64,000 nucleotides of DNA from Siphonodentalium dalli (GCA_032622095.1 CP136066.1:110505319-110569318); one strand, 5' to 3'; shown: positions 32,607 through 45,922, numbered from the stretch's first letter. The notes: a model not told the origin generated them from the letters alone. Translations and numbers: made by a program.

Positions 32607-34490
32607 AATAAAAGCATCATCACACATGACAAAACAACCTCTGTATATGCCTAAATATACATTGTAAGCCTGCATGACAATTTATAGAATGGGTTTATTG
32701 AATGGAATAAGGTTAGGATACTGTAATAAATAGATATATATAATAGTATTGACATCGAATCGGTTATCGAATAGTTACAGGGCCCTGAAACACCCTTGGT
32801 GCATGTATCCTTGATTGGGGATTCAGGACGAATTCAGTGTATATATATAGTCAGGTTCAAAGTAAGACAAATTTCACACACGTTTTCTGATAGTTTAATA
32901 TATAACAATACACAAAAAAGAGCAATTTTCGGAATTCTCGTTTACTAAATGTGCAGCCTGAATATTCTACTTGGTATAAGTGCATTGATAGCAAATATCA
33001 AGTCAACAGCTCCAGAGCCAGGAACCGATGCGTCATAATTTGCTCGAAAACGGCGACAAGATCTCTCACATCAAATAGAATATTCATCGTTCGATTCAAA
33101 TAATTCAATAAAAAAAAACCCAGTGAATTAGCTGGGTACATGTATCCATTTTTCTAGCTCACTATGAATCCCGTCCTCATATAAATACAAGTGCACCGCC
33201 CAGAGTATCCCCCACCTATAGGTGGCTTTCCGCTGAGGTTTACTCATTTTCTGCTGTGGCTTAATTTCGAAAGATGTCTTAGTTTGGACTGTGATGACTG
33301 ATTAAAAACTGATTGAAATCGGTCCATATTTGTATGAGTCTTGTATGAGTTATCAAGCCGGACAAATTAAAATCATGAAAAATTGACAAACTAAGGTTGA
33401 TAACTCAAGACAAAATGAAAATGCAAACAACATCAATGTGCAGTGTTTTGAAAGCTTTCGTTATGGCAAACCTCCATACCAAATTTCAATCAGATCTGAT
33501 AACCCATGGCTGAGATATCTGCAAGAACAGACAAAAAGAAATAATTTCCAGATAAACAAATAAGGATAGCTCTAAAATAGAAAATGTGAACAAAGTTATT
33601 TGCATTCATGATGGTGACCATCCATGCAAAATTTCATTTAGATCCTATAACCATAACAAACAAGACAGTCAATGACTGTGTGTAGCTCACCAGACTGTAA
33701 AGACTGAGAAGACTGGGACTCGAAAGACTACAAGAGTCAGTACGTGACAATACCACTTAAGACAAGAAGTTCTAAACATGGACATAGCTGGAGGTTCTCA
33801 GATGAGCAGGGCTCTTCATCTTGAAATTTATAATTGCACACCACTGACAAATCTCCAACCTCTTACCTTTTAAAGAAGACAACCATACCACAATACCAAG
33901 TTCACAATATCCTTTTGCACATCCCTCTTAGGTTGAATTTTACAACTGGTACCAAGCTCTCAAACGTTTGAAAATTACCAACCGCATAAAGTTAAAATTT
34001 GTGGCCAATTTGGTCAAACAGTTTAACCTGAAGTAGGAACATGTGGACTGTTGGTTTAAAAACATACATGTTGGAAAATCAAATCAAACTGTGAGAACAA
34101 TTCTAACCTATTTTTGATGTGAACATCTAATCTATAACTAATGTTATATCAGGCATGAAATTTTCAACTGTTTATAATTTGATCAAAGTAGGGGGTCAAA
34201 ACTTCACCCCCCTCTACACTCCTTCCCCATTGCCTCAAACATTGCCCCCACCCAGGCTGCCTAGAAATCAATATAATTATACCATTACCAAACAGGATAA
34301 AGAGTTAAATCTCTTATCTCTGCCCCTATTAGAACAAATGTGAATCCTCATCTATGAGATCCATTAATCTAGTAATATCAATATACCTCCCAATATCCAA
34401 TAGGGTATGATTTCATCTGGATGGATATACATCCCAACATCATGGTGGTTAAGAAAATAATATTGGAACAGCCAAGTCTGTATTTAGTGT
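32607..34490. other. mostly unassigned, degenerate dispersed repeats
   Basis: Fragments such as ACCAAATTTCAATCAGATCT and GAGATATCTGCAAGAACAGA near 33480-33540 resemble SINE/RTE 3' ends. I see no exon. Confidence 0.4.
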
Positions 34491-34499
34491 CTGACCTTT

Positions 34500-36110
34500 G
34501 CAGAATGAGGTCCCCAAAAGGTGAATTTAATGACACTATTCCCCAAGGTGGAATAGCATTAACAAATTCACCCTATGGGGACCTCATTTCCTAAATATGA
34601 CCCCATTTGAACAGATCTGATCCCGGTCACCCAAGGCCCATCCATACCAAATATAAGCTAATATAGGTTCTTGGGAAGAAATTATTTTTAGATTTACTAT
34701 GGATGGAAAGAGTTATGGCCCTAGCTTCGCACCTATTTGATCTGATGAACTTATTTGAACATATCTGATTGTGAGTCACCTAGGGAACATACACACTGAA
34801 ATATATAAACATATTTGGTCTTTAATATGGAGAAGAAAACAATTGTTGATAGACGGATGGATAAACATCCCAGCAGACAGACAGAAGACAAATTCAATCC
34901 AATATACCCCCCAATTTTTCTTTGAAAAATCAGGGTATGATTTCATCTGGATAAGCGGTGGTTAAGAAAATGATATGCCAGCCAAGTCTGAATATAGTAT
35001 ATCTGACATTTGCAGAATAAGGTCCACAAAAGGTGAATTTAATGACACTATTCCGCAAGGTGGGCTAGCATCACCGGATATCCTCAGTCTGATTAGGCCT
35101 CAACGGCCATGGGAAACCTAGGAACAGATTGAAGTTCTACAGTTGATATTTGTAATGCACACCCATTGAGCACCTCAATTATGCATTTTATCTTCTGCAA
35201 ATTAGGGGGACATAGAAACTGAACAGAAGGGGAAAAGTCGAAAAGTAACTAAAACAAAATTTCAATTTGATACTTAAGATACTTTGCAGAATATGATGCC
35301 TAAGCAGAATTAGGTCTATGGAGGGTGCATTTTGGTGATGCTAGCCTGCTGTACGGGGTAGCAACACTAAATCCACCATCTGGGGACCTCATTCTCCAAA
35401 TGTCAGACACACTAAATTCAGGCAATATGTTTAAATTTTCTAGCAGTGTTGTTTACACAAGCTGCCAGATCTAGATTAATGACCTGAGTATCTCTGCAGA
35501 GATATATCTGCCTCTGGATAGAACAGGTATTAAAGTTGGAAGTTGGAGATGATATCGGTTGGAAGGGATGTTGGATGGGTTCATGGTGGGGTGGGTCTGG
35601 GCCATGTGGGAGGGGGGATGTGTAATGGAATATTTCTGTAATTTCATTAAAGATTCATAACTCTGCAGATGTTATAATGATGTCACTTTTTTTCCAATTT
35701 TATAACATGTTTAAAAAATAACTTTTTTGTTTGTTAAATTGAGCAAGGTGAAAATTCCAAAAATCTGAATTTAACAAAAAAAAATTTGTTTTGAGTTATG
35801 TCACTGGCTCCGCCCACATTCGACCCAGTGACCTCATTTGAACAAATCTGAATCACAGTCCCCCAAGGACCCTTTGTACCAAATATGAACCCATTCGGCC
35901 CAATGAAATTTGAGAAGAAGTCGTTGTAAGAATTACTATGGTGGGAAAGAGTTATGGTCCTAGCTTTGCAACTATTTGACCGGGTGACCTCATTTGAACA
36001 AATCTGAATATGATTCACATAGGGAACATCCACACCAAATATGAACCCATTCCATCTTACGGTTCTGGAGGAGAAGATGATTCTTGACGGACGGACGGAT
36101 GGACGGATGG
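34500..36110 (+). repeat. degenerate dispersed repeats (AGGTCCCCA and CAAATATGAACCCATTC types)
   Basis: A small hairpin at 34503-34592 has arms AATGAGGTCCCCA and AGGTGAATTTAATG with complements. Related direct copies occur at 34980-35075 and 35285-35400. A second family matches between 34610-34870 and 35835-36110 (TTTGAACAAATCTGA, GGAAAGAGTTATGG) and ends in GACGGACGGAC tails, as RTE-mobilised repeats do. Confidence 0.6.
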
Positions 36111-36169
36111 ACGAGGAGTGATGACTATAGCTCCACCGGAGACTTCGTCTCAGGTGAGCTAAAAACCAA

Positions 36170-36330
36170 TAAACAAGATGGCTGCTGGTGGCCATGTTAA
36201 AAAAAAATTTGGAAAAAAAAAGTTGACAGCTCCCATCTAGAGCCCACCACAAAGATCTATATGAAGATTGATGACAATCGGATGAGGACTGTATAGGGCG
36301 TGCCGAAGGATTTAGTCATGTAAAGAGTAA
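36170..36330 (+). repeat. satellite-related monomer
   Basis: One unit of the ~160-bp family (AAGATGGCTGCTGGTGGCCA, ACAATCGGATGAGG, GCCGAAGGATTTAGTCATG) expanded at 58.2-61.3 kb. Confidence 0.7.
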
Positions 36331-36649
36331 AATCCTAGTTTATAATTAATAGCTAGCTTCTTGATATATTTGGAAAATATATAAATAGGAATATTGAAAT
36401 TTCGAGGTGTGATATCTTGCCGCCATTTTCGAGCAAATTATGACGTAGGTTCCCGAGGCCCAGAACTCTGAACATATATATGAACACTGAGATAGAAATA
36501 AGCAAGACGAATATGGTGACAGCTTATATCCCATAATATGGGTACCGGTAACACTTTCTTCCATTCGTTGTGACAGCATACAATGGAAAAGTCTTTTATT
36601 CACCTGGAGCAGTTGATGGTGTTCAGGAAATGTAACCAGACGACAGATA
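36331..36649. other. unassigned stretch
   Basis: No gene or repeat is recognised. Confidence 0.4.
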
Positions 36650-36825
36650 CAGTAATGCCCTAAGTAATCAACTCTTTAACTACAGCAGAATTATGGGTAA
36701 CTTTTCAGGATTTAGTCGGAAATATGGCTTGTTGCCATTCATCGGAAAGCTCTCGGGGACTAAATCCTGAAAAGTTACCCATAATTCTGCTGTAGTTAAA
36801 GAGTCGATTACTTAGGGCATTACTG
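36650..36825. mobile_element. TA-flanked foldback MITE, copy c (short)
   Basis: The same family as 3313, with perfect CAGTAATGCCCTAAGTAATC ends and TA on both sides. Part of the right inner arm is deleted: the GGCTTGTTGCCATTC arm lacks its partner. Confidence 0.88.
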
Positions 36826-37490
36826 TAGCCGAACAGTTAATACACTGAGCTCATGCAGAAGGATTTCTATTTATTTGACTTCAACAAAAACGCCTTTGAA
36901 TTTACTATCTGAACATTTCCTGCTGAGGGAACTACTCGTCAAGAAAGTGTTAAGCCATACATATTGTTTACAACATAAACTTTTGAAGATATCAGTATTA
37001 TATCAATGGAAAGCGTATTCAGGGTTCCTGACTATATTACTTTTTGTTTAGATTCTAGTTAATAAAATAAGATATTTGGAACACGGAAGTGCTGCACAAA
37101 TGACGTAATTTTGTTTGATTTTTAATTAATTTTAATGTTCTATAGATGAATTTATTTGATATAAAATAACAGTGACAAAGAAAAAATAATAACAAAATAC
37201 ATATGTTTATGTATTTATTTATAGGTCTAGTTTATGTCTTATTGTGGCAACAGACCAAAGCAGAAAAATTTGTTGAACTATTTTGTTATGTTGTTGTTGT
37301 AACTGAGGGTCGGAAGAATAAAACACATCTTTGAGAGTATCCAAAACCAGTTACTCAAGTGGAGCCCATATATAGTGGGTATTGTCCAAGTAAACTCAAA
37401 CTTGAGTTGTTCATATCATTTGCTCACAAATATTGGAACACTATTGTCACATTATGGTGGTGCTTTTTGTCAAAATCATATTAATTTATT
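36826..37490. other. unassigned AT-rich stretch
   Basis: I recognise no coding exon or repeat. Confidence 0.4.
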
Positions 37491-37492
37491 GT

Positions 37493-37546
37493 ATTTAGAA
37501 ATGGCAAAGTATTTAGAAATGGCAAAGTATTTAGAAATGGCAAAGA
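37493..37546 (+). repeat. 18-bp tandem repeat, three copies
   Basis: TATTTAGAAATGGCAAAG is repeated three times perfectly. Confidence 0.95.
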
Positions 37547-38480
37547 GCAAATCCAAGATGGCTACCGGGAGCCATGTTTTTCATCGAAAAACGTTCAAAT
37601 TCGATACATCAGATCCAGTCTCAATAAAATTATACGGTGTTTCATTTCAATCAACTAGATGAAAGTAATGAGATGGAGTCTGGATATTTATCAGACTGGC
37701 TCAGATCTAGAAGTGATCCTAACCATGCCTGTAAACTTTCAAAACATTTCTCCAATAAATATGGGCTACAGGATGTGCCGATGGATTCATATGTGAAATC
37801 CAGGATGGCCACTGGAGGCCATTTTGTTTTTAACGAATATGCAAAAAAAAGTTATGGCTGCCATGTAGATGTCAACCCAAAGATCCAAATAAAGTTTGGT
37901 AATGATCATATGAGGGTGTGCCGAAGGATTTAGACATGCACAAAATTTAAATCCAACATTGCGGCTGCCATTTTGTTTAACAAAGTTCGGAGGTGACCCT
38001 AAACATGCCTATAAATTTTCAAAACAATTCTCCAATAAATGCGGACTGTAGGGTGTGCCAATGAATCCAAATGTGAAATCCAGTCCAAGAAAAAAGCAGC
38101 TGGCAGCCATGTTTTTTAAAGAAATTTGGAAAAAATCCAGTGGCCATCCCAAAAATCAATATGAAGTTTGTTGACAATCAGATGAGGGATGTGGTCTGTA
38201 TGGTGTACCAAATGATTTAGTTATGCAAAGACTAAAATCCAAGATGGCTGCCGGTGGCAATGTTTTCATCGAGAAAAGTTTTAATTTGATAGCTCCCAAA
38301 AGACCCATCTAGAGGTGACAATGGCAGGCCTGTAAGTTTTAAAAACAATTATCCAATGAATGTGGAATGCATGGTTTGCCGATGAATTTAAATGCAAAAT
38401 CCAAGATGGCTGCCATGTTTTTCAACAAATTCCGAAAAAAAATTGATGGCTACCATCTGGAGGCCAACCCTTTGCAAAAC
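37547..38480 (+). repeat. degenerate ~150-165 bp satellite-related array
   Basis: About six diverged units share AAATCCAAGATGGCTGCC, GGNGGCCATGTTTTT, CATCTAGAGG and TTTAGTCATGCAAAG, i.e. the same ancestry as the 58-61 kb satellite but much more diverged. Confidence 0.7.
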
Positions 38481-39913
38481 CTCAAGCATCAAGTTGAGCT
38501 AAAAACGTGTAAACACAACATAATAAAGACATGAGTACTGCATAAGCCATGATTGGTAATGTGAAAAAGAGGTTTAACCCTTGTTATTGTAACTGGTAGA
38601 CTGGATCCCTGAATGCATCTTCAAAATATATTTTGTGCCTACCTGAGGGTAAAGAAAGTTCTAGGCCGATTACTGGTGTAGTAAAAACAACATGTACAAG
38701 TTGATAAACATAATCAATAATACATATTAAGGAGATGTAAGGACAAATGTAAAGAGGGAATACTTCAAGAGATTATGCACTGATCTACATGTATCGGCAA
38801 ATGACCTATCTTCATATATGTTGGTTTATGTCTTCAGTCATTCCTAAACTGTTTCAAATGTTAAAGGGACATATATATAAGCAAAACAACGAACATTGAG
38901 ATATAGATAAATTTGTTCAAATATGAATTATTGATAAATCACAAATAACAAAATGGTGCATATTGAAACCATTGTTATGTAAACATTACTGTTACAGTGC
39001 TATTCTATCAAAATATTGCTGATGGCAACTGCAATTCCAATTGTTTTAGTTGAAAATCAGTGTTTTGGGGAATATTTGTCATCGCTCTGACCCTTTATAA
39101 AGTACACTCAAAATGACATTCAACATGCAAAATCTTGTTGCTGGAGAGTTATCAATACTATAGATTACAACAAAGCCTGTCTCTTTTTTTCATATTATTC
39201 TTGGCGACGATTGTTTTACAAACTTTTAATATTTTACACATTTACCCACTACTAACGTCTTGAGTCCCTTTAAAATATATTGCTCTGGGATAAGAGTTGT
39301 GTGACACCAAAGGACTACAGACTAGGCATGGCAAACTTTTACTTTGAGAAACAAAAATGAATGGCCTTTGGATGTTTTCGCGATGTTTACATCATCCAAC
39401 ATAATATTTTCTGTATCTTCATACATAATGTAAGCATATTTATATAAACATTTATATCTAACACTGACTATGTTGTGGACCTCGGCGTCAAAATCATAAT
39501 TATTACTTTAATAACAAGAAATTGTATATAAAGCACTGGAACCTGATGGCGTACCAGGGGTTAAGGGGAGGACCACATGGTCCTTCTGACAATCCCGGGG
39601 CCAGCCATCCCACATTACATATTCAAGATGGCATACTAATGTATTCATTAATATTAATTATACCATCTGGAAAAACAGAGTGAATAAATACAGCACATAA
39701 CAATCAAGCAATCAATAAAAACAGCAATGTTTGAAAGACAAACAAAAAATAAAAGATATATAAATAATAGATTTTGATAATATATAGATAAAAGAGAACG
39801 AAAAATATTTAAACCCTGTAACAAACAAGTAAACAATCAAAATACTGCTTAATTAATAAATGTCACTAATTTGTGTGTGCTTGGATAAAATAATCCAATT
39901 TTGATTAGCATTA
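38481..39913. other. unassigned AT-rich stretch
   Basis: I found no convincing exon, RNA gene or repeat family. Confidence 0.4.
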
Positions 39914-40036
39914 TACATTTATTGCATTGTCTCGAGGTTGACATGGGGATTTATCAACCTGCAGCCTTGGTGAATATATTAACTTCCAAGGGTTGATAAA
40001 TCAGCATGTCAACCTCGAAACAATGCAATAAATGTT
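39914..40036. mobile_element. 123-bp foldback element
   Basis: The arms are ACATTTATTGCATTG, TCGAGGTTGACATG and ATTTATCAACC, with complements on the right. Half of the same element lies near 19700. Confidence 0.8.
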
Positions 40037-40332
40037 TTATTATATGATCTACCAATGTTATGAAGCCCATTAGGCCTGAAATACCTTACTGACCCGTGTA
40101 TATAATGTACATGTACATACATGTAGATCCATCGAATGCACAACAATGTGATTCAACAAGTCAAATTGTAACCCTTGTATATATGTCAAACTACAATTCC
40201 TATTAATAACACATGACGGGACATAAGCTTGTTCACTGTTGCTCATTTGTTCCCTGAAGCTCATTCGGGTCCTGTTTTATGTTCCACTTCGAAGACGATT
40301 TTTTTTTACCTTCATAGCGATTTTTGGACAAG

Positions 40333-40357
40333 ATGGAGACACCCGCACACAAAAAAG
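40333..40357 (+). CDS. weak candidate first coding exon
   Basis: ATGGAGACACCCGCACAC followed by AAAAAAG and the donor GTGAGC gives METPAHKK plus one base. The context AAGATGG is a good start context. The phase fits the candidate second exon at 41062. There is no independent support for transcription. Confidence 0.25.
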
Positions 40358-41061
40358 GTGAGCTGGACAATAATTTATCGAAGTCAGATTTGTCATCTTT
40401 CGCATTGATGCCCCATAGATAATATTAATACTCAACGACTATGTATGGAAATTATTTGGTTGCACGATCTTAGTCATACCGAAAATGACACTGATCACTA
40501 ACAAATCTCACATTTTTCTTCAGTGACCGACAAAATAGTGGAAAGGGCTCTTGCATAAAATAGTCGTACAAACCTACAATTGTGAAATAACGATATTATA
40601 CATATTTACAAACAATTCACGACCTGTGTTGTTTCAAGAGTTATATTTATGGCCAATAGAGAGTACATTTTCGCCTGACCACATGGGTTCCACTTCTTAG
40701 TAAACAAATGCAGCATGTTCCACTTCTTATCGGTTATAAATGTTCCATTTCCAAGACAGAAATTCATTGAGTTTTCACATGGAATCCTTTCTAAATGATG
40801 GTTTTAGTGATTGTGAGTAATTTATATATTAACAGTGACAAAACGTTAACAAATATTGGGCAAATGGCCCATATATATCACTCAACTTTCTCCATAATAT
40901 TCCCACTCATATAGACACTCAACATCATATGTATCTTGTGAATATTCACAATTTACTTTGTATAATTTCCACAAATTAATATTGTTGAAATTAATTCATA
41001 ATTCAGAATTACTGATGTTATTACATGTACTGCCAGGTGAAGCACTAGTCTTCAAAGACAG

Positions 41062-41231
41062 CATATCTCCATGCTACTGAACTGCATCCTACAGAGGAAA
41101 TAATCTTGCTTATCAAAGAAGATGGTGTAATGTCCATCAGTGGAAGTCAAGGCATCGAGTTCGCCCACAAACCATGTGCATATCATTTGAATGAAATTTG
41201 TACCATCCAATATGCTCCGTTTTCTCTCTAA
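41062..41231 (+). CDS. weak candidate second exon, possible PTB/FERM-like peptide
   Basis: After an acceptor (TTCAAAGACAG) an open frame reads AYLHATELHPTEEIILLIKE and continues through DGVMSISGSQGIEFAHKP to a stop at 41229-41231. Strand-like text with EEIILLIKEDG, then an IEF...YHLNEI segment and TIQYAP, resembles PTB or FERM-F3 sheet patterns, but I cannot name a family. The acceptor is short of pyrimidines. The frame joins in phase with the exon candidate at 40333. The exon may continue by splicing before the stop, or be chance. Confidence 0.3.
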
Positions 41232-43158
41232 TCAAGCTCATGTGTGTATAATAATGGGTTGACGAAGTAGGAGGGAATAGAATCTGAATCCGATGCGTTT
41301 TAAGCTCTCAGACATTTCATTAATCATCAAATAATTGGAACAGCAAAGAAGTGATCACGGAAACAAAAATCATCTAAGAAGTGAGACATTTTCGGGTGAA
41401 ATTGCCCTGCATTTTTCACATGGAAGCAGTTATACGAACGTGCTGATTTGCTGCATGTATAACCAATGGTACATAATTATTATAAATCTGAAGATTCCAT
41501 ATGTCGGCTGGTTTGCAAGAAATCAACTCAACATTTTTCCATTGCATTAACACATGAATTAGATGAAATGACACTTGAGTGCAAATAAGAGTGAAATAAC
41601 AGTTCGACACGAGCTGTATTCATTTATCATCCTCAAAATGACCAAAATACTTGCCTGCCAGGCATTTTTTCTCTCATTTTTCCACCTTTTCAACTTCCAA
41701 ATTTCGAAATCGGAATCAAAGGGGGACACAATCAAAAGTGAAACATAAAATGGGACAGGGATGATCTTCAGCGAACAGATGGGCAACAGTGTTGTTATTA
41801 ACCCATCATTCCTATTTATAAGACAATCCAGCAGATATCGTGATTTATCAATTCCTTTTCCTTGTGATTTAGTATGAGACTTTTAGAAGAAAGTTTCTGA
41901 TCATATAATAAACATGTATACAGCTGTCAGAAGGTTTGACAGAGACAAAAGATATACCTAGTATTTGATTAATTTATCTCAAATAAATATATAATTATAA
42001 ATACAGTTCCACCTGTAATAATAATAATAATAATAAGTGTCTAATAATTGGCAGAAATTTCTCAGCTCAGCATATTATGTAGCATGGAGTTTGATAACTG
42101 GATAATTGCAAATGAGTAGTTACTTGATTCCAAATGATTCATTTGTAGGAAATTCAGCAAATAGACTGCCTGTGTTGAAGTTATTCCAGAGTCATGTCCA
42201 GCAGTGAAATGTCAGGTTTATTGCTGAAATTCCTTCCAGGTAGCTTTTATGATATGAGTGTGATATGAGTGTGAATTTGATTTGATGCCGAATTAGAACC
42301 ATAGAGGTTTCATGTCACACACATCATAGACATAGCATATCATTAGTGAGCTTCTAAAATGTTGTATGTGCCGTTTTGGTGTGAAATTTCATTTGCATAA
42401 TAGGAATCTACGAGTTCGCTCACATAAAATAAGTAGGGCATGTGTCAATTTTCCAAGTATAAATGCAATTTTTCTGGGAAAATTCAAGAAATTTTATTCT
42501 AAAATGTTATATAAGAAAAGTGTGATAACTAATTCTAAAATGTTGTATGCCATAATTTCCTAAACTGTCCCAGAAAGGATAATTATGATAGGATTGTTTT
42601 AAAGGGGTGTGCAATGGAGGGTCTTTCCTCTGTATTCAGAGTGACAAGGAGGACTATAATCAAAATCACAGAAGATGCCAAAACTAAAATACTGTATCTT
42701 TTTTCACATCTAAAACATTGCATAATATTATAAAATAAGATATTTTCTCATCTATCAGGAGAATTAATTTTATCACATAATTCATTGTGAAAAAGAAATC
42801 AGTATTAATTGTTTTTAACCCCAGCCATTACGAGATAGTTTTACCTTGCTAAAATGTGATTATGTTATAAAATGGATCTCAAATGCACTAAATTCGAATG
42901 AAAAATTTCATATAAAATTGCAACTCATTGGAGATCCTCTATATATGAAAGCGTTTCTTATATAAAGCTGTGTTATAAAACTAAGATCATCAGGCCAAGG
43001 TATAAGTAAATACCATTGTTATTTCCAGAGAAAAATTGCTTTTTGTGTCTGCTGTAAAATGTTACTTTCTGGGGATAGGACTTTTTAGAATCATACTGAT
43101 GATGTGCTGCATTCAATGCATCAGATTTACCTTAGTGTTCTAATTCGGCATTCCGCAT
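41232..43158. other. unassigned AT-rich stretch
   Basis: It contains an (AAT)n run near 42018-42037 and a partial, diverged piece of MITE N near 42880-42950. No exon is recognised. Confidence 0.4.
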
Positions 43159-43160
43159 TA

Positions 43161-43373
43161 CAGTAATGTCATATATAATCAACTCCTTAACCACAGCAGA
43201 ATTATGGGTAATTTTTCAGGATTTAGTCGGAAATATGGCTTGTTGCCATTCATCGGAAAGCTCTCAGTGAGATCTTTCCGATTAATGGCAACATGCCATA
43301 TTTCCGACTAAATCCTGAAAAATTACCCATAATTCTGCTGTGGTTAAGGAGTCGATTATTTAGGGCATTACTG
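43161..43373. mobile_element. TA-flanked foldback MITE, copy d
   Basis: The same family as 3313. The left end is partly decayed (CAGTAATGTCATATATAATC), the right end is intact, TA is on both sides, and there is a full-length hairpin. Confidence 0.85.
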
Positions 43374-43640
43374 TATGTGTCCGCTTGACAGTTTCCAACT
43401 TTCACAATGCCATGCCAGGAACATACTTGTGACAGACAAATTCTGTCACAATTTTAAAGATGGTGTATCTCTTCCTTAAACTTTCTGTATAGATTTGGGG
43501 GTACGAAATATTTATTTTGAGTCAGAGAGAACATTTACAGGCAACAGGAGCTTCTGACTCTGTCAATAGGAAATAATTCATTTCTCCAAATTTTATCTAT
43601 GAACCGGGACAGAAAATGTGGCTATTTTTAGAAATCTATC

Positions 43641-43889
43641 ATTTAACCCTTTTATGACTGGAGCTTCCTGAATTTTTGCATAAACCTTGTGCCAATGAAT
43701 TCTCTTATAAATGGGAATTGCTCATGGGGCACCTCACGTATATAAGAGAATGCATTGGCCTAACAATATTTACCTTGATATTGTAAGCCAGTGCATTCTC
43801 TTATATACATGTATGTGAGGCTCCCAAAGGAGAATGCACTGGCACAGGGTCTTTAATGCTGCACCAGCGCAGCTCCAGATATTAAATTG
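43641..43889. mobile_element. decayed double-palindrome element (related to 63252)
   Basis: The outer parts TTAACCCTTTTATGACTGGA and GCTCCAGATATTAAA are diverged inverted ends. The inner part has TGTGCCAATG-AATTCTCTTATA and three further GCATTCTCTTATA-type copies in alternating orientation, as at 63394-63614. Confidence 0.65.
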
Positions 43890-44522
43890 TTAAAACACTT
43901 TTAAAGTGATATATGTGTAACACAAGATGTTTTTTGTGTGTTTTTGGGAAAAAAAATTTGAGTTGTGCCTTGAAAAGTAGTTCCCTATAATAAAATGTTG
44001 TTGTTTTGTTGGATGTGCTGCCAGGAAGAGATACAGCATCCTTCAGAAGTCAAAGCATTAACGGAATGACAACTCATGACCAATAATTGAATCATAAATT
44101 CACATGGAATGAAAATATAAATGCAATTAAAAGCACCAATACAAAAAATAACATGCAGTTACAGGTAAAATGTTTTCGAATAGTTTTGAAAATGACCAGA
44201 TTATAAAATGATAGTGGATGTAATTACCGACAATCGAAACATCTGTTAAATATCAGAATTGAAAATCGGTATTTACATCAAAAGAAAAGTTGAAAATGAA
44301 AGACAAAAGTATGGATTAAACTTCAAAACAAAGATAATAACATAAAATGAAAAATGAAATATGTCCGAGTAAATAAACAGATTTAAGCGTAAAAGTAAAT
44401 TGAGACGCTGTGGTTGTGATATGTATTCTAGAATTGATTCTCATAAATTAAAAGAAAAGCATGCTGTCTGTTGTGATTTTGGATTATTTAGTGATGATTT
44501 TACGATGGAAAATACAGTTTAA

Positions 44523-44992
44523 AGGTACTCAACCCGTAAAGAGGGTCCCCATCTCAACAGATTCCAACAACAACAATCCGATCAGAGGGTCCTATATTAC
44601 TATTGCTTTGGCTTTGGGGGTAAAATATATTTGATTCGAGTCGAGGAACCCATCAAACAAAGCTCAGAGTTATTAGATATTGATTTTTGAAATTTGTTAT
44701 TATTCTCGAGATGAGTACTTATAACTGCCGTAATCTGCTCTGGATGTGTACTCAAAATCTATTCAAACAGACAAGGATGGATAACTCTAAAAGCAAGTGG
44801 TAATTTTAACGCAATTTTGACTGAGTTCTGGGCCAGATAGTATTCCCGATAATGAAAAATAATAGATTTCTAAAATCGATATCTAACAAATCTGAGCTTT
44901 GATGGGTGACTTCCTCGACTCGAATCAAATATTTTTGACCCTCGAAGCCATTGAAATAGTAATTGAGAGGAGTTTTATCGGGTTGAGTACCT
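44523..44992. mobile_element. TTAA-flanked foldback element, complete (470 bp)
   Basis: TTAA stands on both sides (44519-44522 and 44993-44996). The ends are AGGTACTCAACCCG and its complement, with long arms sharing GATTCGAGTCGAGGAA and CAAAGCTCAGA. The target and hairpin suggest a piggyBac-type MITE. A left half of the same element is at 11490. Confidence 0.8.
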
Positions 44993-45467
44993 TTAACAGT
45001 GATGTAAGAAGGCAGTAAAACAGATTTATCAATGAAAAAACTCACATTATTAATTAAACATCACAAAATCACAGCAGACAGCAAATGACTGATAATCTTC
45101 AATTGTCCTGCTATCACGAACTTGATAGAACAGAAATAATTGAAGTAAATAATCAGTGGTCATGAGAAATCCATCATGTCCCAATTCACACGATCTGCAA
45201 CTCGAAATGTACATTAGCAGCAAGTAATTGACTTGATTGACACTATTAGCTGAATTAACTGAAGCCATCAGTGATGTCTAGGATCATTGCAACAATTTTC
45301 CCTGACCAGTTTTTTAAGCTAACCTCAAAGAATCAATGGACCCTTCCATAGCTGTCAATCAAATAATTATTAGCATATATTTTCTAACAGTCAGCAACTG
45401 AGCCCTAATAATATATGTGATTCCGTGCATACTTTCAGTGTTAAATTGCCTATTTTCAAACATCATT

Positions 45468-45473
45468 TTTATT
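45468..45473 (-). terminator. candidate polyadenylation signal of ABHD2
   Basis: AATAAA on the minus strand lies about 300 bp past the stop codon at 45777, at a plausible distance for a short 3' UTR. The motif is common in AT-rich DNA, so this is weak. Confidence 0.25.
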
Positions 45474-45776
45474 GTCATTTTATAATGCACTGAAATTTTT
45501 AGTTGTGCAATGATGTTTGAAATTCATCCATGAATATAACATTGTTTTTCATTTTGTGTAACAAACGTCATATTTTCACAATTAAATTAAAGATGAAAAG
45601 AATGCACGTTCTCAGGTATACTATAGAATATAGGGAAGATCTACAAAACTGATAAAAAAATATCTGCAGACACCTTGTCTCCTACCAAACATAAGCTCCT
45701 CCCACTATTTAATATGTGTGGAATGCTCCATTTAGGCTGAGCATAAAACTGCCTAGAATACATACACAACCATAGC

Positions 45777-45922
45777 TCAAGTAAACTGCCTAATGGCATC
45801 TGTAAACTGTAACACAGCCCTGTTCATCCAGGTCTTTGGTCCAGGAAGGATAACTCCACCTTCGAAGAATCCGAGGTGACCACCATGCTTTGGCATTACA
45901 TACAGGCAGTTCTCATAAGTCT
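45777..45922 (-). CDS. ABHD2: ABHD2-like alpha/beta hydrolase, terminal coding exon
   Basis: On the minus strand a good acceptor (TTGTATCTACTTGCAG) leads into 146 bases that complete a Glu codon begun in the previous exon. The exon reads ETYENCLYVMPKHGGHLGFF, then EGGVILPGPKTWMNRAV, and stops at TGA. The HGGHLGFFEG block is the family's signature and carries the catalytic His of the Ser-Asp-His triad. The following P-x-P-x-TWM text is characteristic of ABHD2 rather than ABHD1/3. ABHD2 is a membrane-anchored serine lipase/esterase acting on acylglycerols. The tail after AIRQ is shorter than in vertebrate ABHD2 as I recall it. The phase fits the exon at 57445 exactly. Confidence 0.9.

Noticed and set aside
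35734-36252. 172-codon minus-strand frame
   Set aside because: It spans two different dispersed repeats and a GACGGACGGA tail. Frame by chance.
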